From NCBI GenBank assembly GCA_964405455.1, contig CAYOOA010000068.1, forward strand, positions 1 through 11,156: 11,156 bases of DNA, read 5' to 3'. Position 1 is the stretch's first letter. The number at the start of each line of letters is the position of its first letter. Positions 6,251 to 11,156 of this stretch are shown piece by piece. Made by a program: the position numbers and the translations under genes. Source of the stretch: CALESS01 sp964405455. GTDB lineage: Bacteria > Chloroflexota > Anaerolineae > Anaerolineales > Anaerolineaceae. The notes below the pieces were generated by a model. The model worked only from the letters and a program-made list of their open reading frames with translations, was not told the DNA's origin and made no database searches.

Positions 6251-6975
6251 TGGCAGGTGCCGATGAGGTCTGGATCGGCCTTCAAGGCAGCGTCATTGGC
6301 ATCCAGGTAGCGGCCAAAGTACGGCGAGGGATCCAGTGTATTGGCGATCTCCAGCTCGTTCAAATAGCCGCCCTGGCCGTTATCCAGGACGATGGAAAAA
6401 TGCAGGTGCACCCCCACCGGCCGGCCGACATTGCCGGAAAAATTTCCCTGGTAACCCAGCAAGGTCCCAGTTTTGACAAATTTTTCGGTCGTTCCCGGGG
6501 GAAAATCCGCTGCAATGAAGGAGTTACCGTTCTCATCCGCCAGGTGGGTGTAGTACGTCCAGATCTGGCGGCCGGGCTGCAGCGGATCGGAAGGGATGCG
6601 GATGATGAGTGAGGATTTCCAATCCGATTGGCGGCTGAGAAAGCCGTCATAGGCGGCATACACCGGGGTCAGGCCGGGCTGCTCCCCGCCGAACAGGTCG
6701 ATGCCCTGGTGGCGGTGGCCGGGGTTGAACGAATCATCCCAGACATAGCCGACCATCCCGCGGGTGGGGTAGGCAAACGGGGCACTGCCGCATTTTTCCC
6801 CCGGCTGGAGGGTCCAATCCGGGTGGGCCTGCGGATTGCGCAGGTAGGCCAACAGGCGGGTGGTGCGCGGAGAGGTGAAAATATAGCGCGAGAGGCCGTA
6901 GACAACAGCAGCTCCTGCCACCAGCAGGAGCGCCAGGAGAAACGGCCAGTTCTTGCGCTTGCGCATCAGGCCCAT
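6244..6975 (-). CDS. Membrane-anchored M23 (LytM-type) metallopeptidase
   Basis: A 243-residue protein. The start at 6975 is chosen because its ATG overlaps the miaB stop as TGATG, with GGCGG just upstream; an in-frame ATG at 7017 would sit 43 nt inside miaB. Residues 5-8 are RKRK, followed by one hydrophobic segment (11-28), which predicts an N-in, C-out membrane anchor. The M23 domain has HRHQGIDLFG (87-96, with the HxxxD zinc pair H89 and D93), YTHL (H144) and GVHLHFSI (188-195, H190 and H192), so the LytM zinc site is complete. Members usually cleave peptidoglycan cross-bridges or stem peptides, or regulate such enzymes. This is a short single-domain version with no LysM, SH3 or coiled-coil region. 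It is translationally coupled to miaB, but no functional link is evident. Confidence 0.88.
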   Translation of the reverse strand: MGLMRKRKNWPFLLALLLVAGAAVVYGLSRYIFTSPRTTRLLAYLRNPQAHPDWTLQPGEKCGSAPFAYPTRGMVGYVWDDSFNPGHRHQGIDLFGGEQPGLTPVYAAYDGFLSRQSDWKSSLIIRIPSDPLQPGRQIWTYYTHLADENGNSFIAADFPPGTTEKFVKTGTLLGYQGNFSGNVGRPVGVHLHFSIVLDNGQGGYLNELEIANTLDPSPYFGRYLDANDAALKADPDLIGTCQK

Positions 6976-8291
6976 CAATCCGCCAGGCTGCCGATCATCG
7001 ACCACGGCCCGGTCCACTCGATCTTCACCGGCCGGATTTGCCCGGTCAGGTCGCCGTCGAATTCAGCAAAGACCAGCTTGTTGGTGGGTGTACGGCCGCG
7101 CCAGCGTTTCTTGTGTTTCTCCTCGAACAAAACCGGCACGGTCTGGCCCAGGTGGCGGGCGTGGATCTCGGCAGCGATGCCCTCCTGCAAATCTTCCAGC
7201 ACGCGGAAGCGGCGCCACTTTTCCTCATCGGGCACATCATCCGGCATGCGCCGCTCGGAGACGGTGCCGGTGCGGGGCGAGTAGCGCGCCAGGTGAGCCA
7301 CGTCCAGCTTGAGCTCGGCCAGCAGGTCGCGGGTGTGGTTGAACTGCTCCTCGGTCTCACCGGGGAAGCCGACAATCACATCTGTGGCAATGGAAACGCC
7401 CGGGATGCGGGCGCGGATGCGCTCCACCAGGCGGCGGTATTGCTCGGCCGTATAACCGCGCTTCATATTCTCCAGCACGCTGTCATCCCCGGCCTGGCAG
7501 GGCACCTCGATGTGCGGCATGACCTTGGGCAATTCGGCCACCGCATCCAACAGTTCATCGGTCATCCAGTTGGGATGCGAGGTCAGGAAGCGGATGCGCT
7601 CCAGGCCGTCGATCTGGCTCAGGCGGCGCAGCAAACCGGAAAGGGTCGGGTAATCCGGCTCATCCTTGCCGTAGCGGTCGACGATCTGGCCCAACAGGGT
7701 AATCTCTTTCACACCCTGGCGGACGAGGTCCTGCGCTTCGGCCAGGATCTCCTGCGGTGGGCGGCTGACTTCGATCCCGCGGCGGTAAGGGATGATGCAG
7801 TAGGTGCAGGCGTGCGAGCAACCGTAAACAATCGGGATATATCCGGCGACTAATTTGCCCTGCTGGGTGGCCGGCAGCATCAGGTCGTCATCCATGCGGG
7901 CAAAGCGGGCGGTGGTCTCCTGCTCCTCGATCTGGCGGCCGTCGCGCTGGGCCAGGAAGGTCATCAGCGGACGCGGGTCCGAAGGTGGCGAGAAGACATC
8001 CACATAGGGGAAGCGCTGGCGCAGTTTGGGGTTATCCTTGACGCCAACCAGGCAGCCCATCAGGTTGATCACCAGGTTCGGGTTGGCCTTTTTGAGCGGC
8101 TTGAAGGTGCTCAGCCGGCCGTAGGCCTTGTCCTCGGCGGACTGGCGCACCACGCAGGTGTTCATAACGATAATATCCGCCTCTTCCGGGCGGGGGGTCT
8201 GGCTGTAGCCGAGATGCTCCAATGCCGAAGCCACGCGCTGCGAGTCGGCAACGTTCATCTGGCAGCCTTCAGTCCAAATGTGATATTTCAT
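6975..8291 (-). CDS. miaB: tRNA-2-methylthio-N6-isopentenyladenosine37 synthase (MiaB)
   Basis: A 438-residue radical-SAM methylthiotransferase with the three family domains. The N-terminal UPF0004 domain carries cluster cysteines C10 (WTEGCQMN), C46 (MNTCVV) and C80 (LMGC). The radical-SAM core has YGCSHACTYC (C158, C162, C165), followed by YRRG and GFPGETEEQF. A C-terminal TRAM-type RNA-binding domain spans ~370-438. Such enzymes insert a methylthio group at C2 of i6A37 in tRNAs reading UNN codons. Length and the GCQMN start favour MiaB over RimO or MtaB. Two motifs are atypical: GQIVDRYG in place of the usual GQNVxSYG, and VPCQAGDD (264-270) in place of PVQSGS. The latter adds a cysteine (C265). 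The ATG at 8291 lacks an SD and lies seven bases after a TATAAT, so the message is probably leaderless. The M23 gene overlaps its stop. Confidence 0.88.
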   Translation of the reverse strand: MKYHIWTEGCQMNVADSQRVASALEHLGYSQTPRPEEADIIVMNTCVVRQSAEDKAYGRLSTFKPLKKANPNLVINLMGCLVGVKDNPKLRQRFPYVDVFSPPSDPRPLMTFLAQRDGRQIEEQETTARFARMDDDLMLPATQQGKLVAGYIPIVYGCSHACTYCIIPYRRGIEVSRPPQEILAEAQDLVRQGVKEITLLGQIVDRYGKDEPDYPTLSGLLRRLSQIDGLERIRFLTSHPNWMTDELLDAVAELPKVMPHIEVPCQAGDDSVLENMKRGYTAEQYRRLVERIRARIPGVSIATDVIVGFPGETEEQFNHTRDLLAELKLDVAHLARYSPRTGTVSERRMPDDVPDEEKWRRFRVLEDLQEGIAAEIHARHLGQTVPVLFEEKHKKRWRGRTPTNKLVFAEFDGDLTGQIRPVKIEWTGPWSMIGSLAD

Positions 8292-8298
8292 GGGCGGT

Positions 8299-8304
8299 AT
8301 TATA
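8299..8304 (-). promoter_or_regulatory. -10 element of miaB, implying a leaderless mRNA
   Basis: On the minus strand TGATATAAT (extended -10, TATAAT at 8304-8299) is followed by seven bases (ACCGCCC) and then the miaB ATG at 8291. Initiation six to seven bases after a -10 would fall on or next to the ATG. No SD is present. The -35 region is in the assembly gap. Confidence 0.6.
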
Positions 8305-8309
8305 TCAGG

Positions 8310-8409
8310 NNNNNNNNNNNNNNNNNNNNNNNNNNNNNNNNNNNNNNNNNNNNNNNNNNNNNNNNNNNNNNNNNNNNNNNNNNNNNNNNNNNNNNNNNNN
8401 NNNNNNNNN
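8310..8409. other. Assembly gap (100 N)
   Basis: Exactly 100 N, a placeholder of unknown true size. It removes the C-terminus of the YdbC/PC4-like gene and the upstream part of the miaB promoter. Both flanks share the four bases cagg. Joining on them would end the YdbC-like gene at CTG-ATA-TAA, without its usual C-terminal helix, so some real sequence is probably missing. Confidence 0.95.
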
Positions 8410-8577
8410 CAGGGTGATGCCCTTGCCCATCGTCTCGCCGTCCGGGGCCCACTCGCGCAGGTCGTACTTGGGCGGACGGTCGTTCCACGAGACCAGGTTG
8501 AGCTGCTTCTCCCAGCCCTTGGCCGAGGTGGAGATCACCCCGATATGCTGCACAATTTCGTACTTAAATTCAGCCAT
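8410..8577 (-). CDS. YdbC/PC4-like ssDNA-binding protein (C-terminus in gap)
   Basis: The ATG at 8577 has GAGG four bases upstream. The 56 visible residues match the bacterial YdbC family, which has a PC4-like fold: a beta-strand start (MAEFKYEIVQHIGVIS), then AKGWEKQLNLVSWNDRPPKYDLREW and PDGETMGKGITL. Known members are dimers of about 70-75 residues that bind single-stranded nucleic acid through a curved beta-sheet and dimerise through a C-terminal helix. That helix, roughly 15-20 residues, falls in the gap. It has its own extended -10 promoter at 8621-8626 and lies upstream of miaB, but a shared transcript cannot be judged across the gap. Confidence 0.82.
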
Positions 8578-8620
8578 GCTTCCTCATCCTGCAATTTAAA
8601 GAATTTCTAACCCTGACGCC

Positions 8621-8626
8621 ATTATA
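8621..8626 (-). promoter_or_regulatory. Extended -10 promoter for the YdbC-like gene
   Basis: On the minus strand TGCTATAAT (hexamer 8626-8621) lies 43 bases before the ATG at 8577, leaving a leader of about 36 nt that contains the SD. No good -35 match is seen at 16-18 bases, in keeping with an extended -10. It is back to back with the plus-strand -10 at 8656-8661, so 8620-8665 is a compact divergent promoter region. Confidence 0.5.
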
Positions 8627-8655
8627 GCACCGCTAAAACCAGCCTGCCTTGATGG

Positions 8656-8661
8656 TACAAT
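8656..8661 (+). promoter_or_regulatory. -10 element of the C39/TPR gene, implying a leaderless mRNA
   Basis: TGGTACAAT (extended -10, TACAAT at 8656-8661) is followed by seven bases (TCAGGCC) and the ATG at 8669. This is the same distance as for miaB. The only purine run before the ATG, AGG, is two bases away and too close to act as an SD. The -35 is weak (CTAAAA at 8633-8638). Confidence 0.5.
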
Positions 8662-8668
8662 TCAGGCC

Positions 8669-9940
8669 ATGTATCCTTTAAAGCGTTCCTCATCCCGCGG
8701 CTGGCTGAAAGCCCTGGCAGTCCTGGTTGGACTGGCGCTGCTGGCCGTGCTCCTGTATCAATTGCCGCCCATCAAGCAGCGCTTGAGCTGGCGGATCGAT
8801 TTTGCCCTGACCTACATCCGCGGGGTGCTGAACCCGGTCGGCAATCTGCCCACCGCCGTGGCGGATGCCTCCACGCCGGAAGCAACCGCCACCCTGGCCT
8901 TTACCTCCACCCCGCCGCTGCCGACGGCCACCGCCACCCCCACGGTGGAATTTTCCCCCACACCCACACCCAGCCCCACCCCGCTGCCCGGTCAGGTGGT
9001 GCTGCCCCCGCCCACCTATGAGAAGCAGGATGTCAACAGCTGTGGGCCAACCACCCTGGCGCTCTACCTGCGCATGTACGGCTGGGACGGCAACCAGAAA
9101 ACCATCGAAGATCAAATCAAAACCGTCCGCGCTGACCGCAACGTCAACGTGGAGGAGCTCGTATATTATGTAAGGAATTTTGCCGGCTGGCTGAATATCG
9201 AATACCGCGTCGGCGGGAGCATTGACCGCCTGCGCACGCTGCTGGCCAACGGTCTGCCGGTCATGATCGAGGAAGGCTTCCCCATTCAGGAAAGCTACTG
9301 GCCCAACGACGACCGCTGGGCCGGGCATTACCTGCTGCTGACCGGTTACGATGACTCGATCCAAAGCTTCATCGCCCAGGATTCATTCGAAGGCCCGGAC
9401 CGGGTGATCAAGTATCGCGACCTGGATAAAACCTGGCAGCAGTTCAACCGGGTTTATATCATGGTCTACCTGCCGGATCAGACCGAAACGGTAAAATCCA
9501 TCCTGGGGGCAGATTGGGACGTGGACACCAACCGCAGGAATGCGTTGGATCTTTCCCGCCAGGAGACGATCCAGGATCCGCAAAATGCGTTTGCCTGGTT
9601 CAACCTGGGTACCAACCAGGTTTATTTTGACCAGTACAAGGACGCCGCCCTCTCCTATGACCAGGCCCGCGCCATCGGTCTGCCGCAGCGCATGCTGCGC
9701 TACCAGTTCGGGCCGTTCATTGCCTACTTCCAGTCCCTGCGCACAGATGACCTGCTGGCGCTGACCACCTACGCCCTGGGGCGCACGCCCAACTCCGAAG
9801 AGGCGCTGCTCTGGCAGGGCTGGGGCCTGTTCCGCAAGGGCGACCGCAACGGGGCGATGGAGTCCTTCCAGAAGGCGCTGGAAGCCCACCCCGGTTACGA
9901 CGACGCCCTGTACGCAATTAATTATTTGCAAAGCAATTAG
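8669..9940 (+). CDS. Membrane-anchored C39-like cysteine peptidase with TPR repeats
   Basis: A 423-residue protein. Residues 12-30 are a single hydrophobic anchor after basic residues, predicting a cytoplasmic N-terminus and an outside body. Residues ~62-108 form a Pro/Thr/Ser-rich spacer (PTATATPT, SPTPTPSPTPLPG). The C39-like papain-fold domain (~112-270) has KQDVNSCGPTTLALYL with catalytic Cys125, Gln120 as a likely oxyanion-hole residue, GHYLLLTGYDD with His220, and AQDSF with Asp238, so the triad is intact. Residues ~290-420 hold TPR-like helices (AFAWFNLGTNQVYFDQYKDAALSYDQA and GDRNGAMESFQKALEAHPGYDDAL). There is no ABC transporter domain as in bacteriocin exporters, so it is not a classic double-glycine leader peptidase. 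It probably cleaves or binds proteins at the cell surface, with the TPRs as the recognition part. The next gene starts 11 bases later. Confidence 0.88.
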   Translation: MYPLKRSSSRGWLKALAVLVGLALLAVLLYQLPPIKQRLSWRIDFALTYIRGVLNPVGNLPTAVADASTPEATATLAFTSTPPLPTATATPTVEFSPTPTPSPTPLPGQVVLPPPTYEKQDVNSCGPTTLALYLRMYGWDGNQKTIEDQIKTVRADRNVNVEELVYYVRNFAGWLNIEYRVGGSIDRLRTLLANGLPVMIEEGFPIQESYWPNDDRWAGHYLLLTGYDDSIQSFIAQDSFEGPDRVIKYRDLDKTWQQFNRVYIMVYLPDQTETVKSILGADWDVDTNRRNALDLSRQETIQDPQNAFAWFNLGTNQVYFDQYKDAALSYDQARAIGLPQRMLRYQFGPFIAYFQSLRTDDLLALTTYALGRTPNSEEALLWQGWGLFRKGDRNGAMESFQKALEAHPGYDDALYAINYLQSN

Positions 9941-9951
9941 GACTTCACAGC

Positions 9952-11156
9952 ATGAATAAACGCATCCTCCTTTCCATCCTCTTCATTACTCTGGCCTGCT
10001 GCCTGGTGGTGAGCCTGCTGGCTGTTGCCAGCCTGTTCATCTACCGCCGCTACTCCATTCCACCCCAGGTGCAGGCCGTGCCAACCCAGGAGGGCATGCT
10101 GCCCACCTCCGCCCCGGTAAGCGCTGCCACGGCCACGGCTCTCGCCCCCACCCGCCAACCGGCTGGAACGGCTGTTGCAGCCACCCCCGTCCCGACCATA
10201 GCCCCGGTGCCTTACGACGTGGCCGCCCAGATGGATACCATCCAGCAGCAGGTCAGCCTGATCCGCGGCCTGCAAGCCCTGGCCCCGGTACAGCGCGGCC
10301 TGATGACCCCCGATCAACTGCGCGAGCGGATGCGGCAGGATATTTACGAGCAAAACTCGCCGCAGGATATCGAGGACAACAGCCACATGTTCGCCATCCT
10401 CGGCCTGCTGCCGGAAGGCTTTGACCTGCAGGCGCTGTATCTCAACCTGTTGAGCGAGCAGGTGGCCGGTTTCTACGATGCCGAAACCAAGGAAATGTAT
10501 GTCGTCCAGGGCGAAGCCTTCAAGGGCCCCGAGAAGATGACCTACGCCCACGAGTTCACCCACACCCTGCAGGATCAGAATTACGACCTGCGCAACGGCC
10601 TGAAGGACAACCCGGAGTACTGCCAGGATCACAGCGAATACTGCCTGGCCGTGGATTCGCTGGTGGAGGGCGATGCCAGCCTGGTGGAAAGCCTGTGGCT
10701 CTACCGCAGCGCCACCCGCCAGGATCAAAAGGAAATCACCGATTTCTACAACTCGTATTCCTCGCCGGTCTATGATTCAACCCCGTATTTCATGCAGCAG
10801 GACCTGATGTTCCCCTACCAGTACGGCCTGGAATTCGTCCAGACGCTCTACGACCAGGGCAAGTTTGGCGCGGTGGATGCCGCCTACCGCAATCCGCCGG
10901 TCTCCAGCGAGCAAATCCTGCACCCGGAGCGCTACCCGAACGACACCCCCATCGATGTGACCCTGCCCGACCTGGTGACAGCCCTGGGCAGCGGCTGGCG
11001 CGAAGTGGACCGCAACGTGATGGGCGAATGGTCCACCTACCTGATCCTCTCGGCCGGTTACCAGGAAAGCACGCGCCTGGATGCGGATACCGCCGCTGCG
11101 GCTGCCAAGGGATGGGGCGGAGATGCCTACTCGATCTTGCGCAACGACGAGCAAAA
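9952..11156 (+). CDS. Membrane-anchored HEFTH zinc metallopeptidase (3' end beyond window)
   Basis: The gene starts at ATG 9952, 11 bases after the C39/TPR stop, with AGGA overlapping that stop (9938-9941), and stays open for 401 codons to the window edge. Residues 5-30 are a hydrophobic anchor after MNKR. Residues ~38-87 are an Ala/Pro/Thr-rich spacer (AATATALAPTRQPAG). The zinc motif HEFTH is at 200-204 in MTYAHEFTHTLQDQNYDL. The downstream SLVEGDASLVE (236-246) has Glu239 as a likely third zinc ligand, as in gluzincin-type peptidases. CQDHSEYC (224-231) may form a disulfide outside the cell. The GWGGDAYSIL stretch near the end (387-396) looks like a conserved C-terminal motif of this group. 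I do not recognise a characterised member. It likely acts on surface or extracellular proteins and is probably co-transcribed with the C39/TPR gene. Confidence 0.85.
   Translation, partial: MNKRILLSILFITLACCLVVSLLAVASLFIYRRYSIPPQVQAVPTQEGMLPTSAPVSAATATALAPTRQPAGTAVAATPVPTIAPVPYDVAAQMDTIQQQVSLIRGLQALAPVQRGLMTPDQLRERMRQDIYEQNSPQDIEDNSHMFAILGLLPEGFDLQALYLNLLSEQVAGFYDAETKEMYVVQGEAFKGPEKMTYAHEFTHTLQDQNYDLRNGLKDNPEYCQDHSEYCLAVDSLVEGDASLVESLWLYRSATRQDQKEITDFYNSYSSPVYDSTPYFMQQDLMFPYQYGLEFVQTLYDQGKFGAVDAAYRNPPVSSEQILHPERYPNDTPIDVTLPDLVTALGSGWREVDRNVMGEWSTYLILSAGYQESTRLDADTAAAAAKGWGGDAYSILRNDEQ

Noticed and set aside
8925..8992. CCACCC/CACCCC-rich stretch as a repeat array
   Set aside because: It encodes the Pro/Thr spacer of the C39/TPR protein; units are irregular and explained by the coding sequence.
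9937..10728. Minus-strand open frame opposite the HEFTH metallopeptidase
   Set aside because: It is a shadow of a gene with a clear zinc motif and membrane anchor, is rich in Gly/His/Gln/Val as antisense frames are, and has no family signature.

Overview
The window is a fragment of a draft bacterial assembly: two runs of exactly 100 N (2779-2878, 8310-8409) look like scaffold gaps. It is GC-rich, with short intergenic regions and tightly packed genes. The best taxonomic guess is Chloroflexota, probably Anaerolineae. The reasons are membrane-anchored peptidases with Pro/Thr-rich 'PTATATPT'-type linkers, a C39-like peptidase fused to TPRs, and a mixture of leaderless and Shine-Dalgarno (SD) starts. 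This is inference from gene style, not a database result.

Layout. The minus strand carries nearly everything up to 8.6 kb. From upstream to downstream these genes are: a YdbC/PC4-like ssDNA-binding protein (8577, cut by a gap); miaB (8291-6975), overlapped by a membrane-anchored M23 peptidase (6975-6244); an AAC(3)-type acetyltransferase (6124-5321) overlapping an orphan GAF-PAS histidine kinase (5324-3720), followed 5 nt later by a metallo-beta-lactamase-fold protein with a degenerate metal site (3714 to the gap); an intrinsic terminator and promoter; a staphylococcal-nuclease-like protein (2601-1651); a trypsin-like serine peptidase without a signal peptide (1532-174); and a partial gene (149 to the window edge) that repeats the N-terminal domain of that peptidase. 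The plus strand carries a divergently transcribed pair from 8669 to the end: a C39-like peptidase with TPRs and an HEFTH metallopeptidase, both predicted to sit outside the cell on an N-terminal membrane anchor.

How they fit together. Three minus-strand transcription units are suggested: miaB-M23 (leaderless start); AAC(3)-kinase-MBL (translationally coupled, from a promoter near 6160); and nuclease-peptidase-PGV protein. The last is the least familiar. It combines an apparently cytoplasmic nuclease, a peptidase with a full His-Asp-Ser triad, and a second protein with the peptidase's N-terminal domain, behind a promoter and a terminator-bearing leader. It is a candidate for an undescribed module, but nothing here proves a joint function.

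I saw no tRNA, rRNA, CRISPR array, transposase or attachment site.
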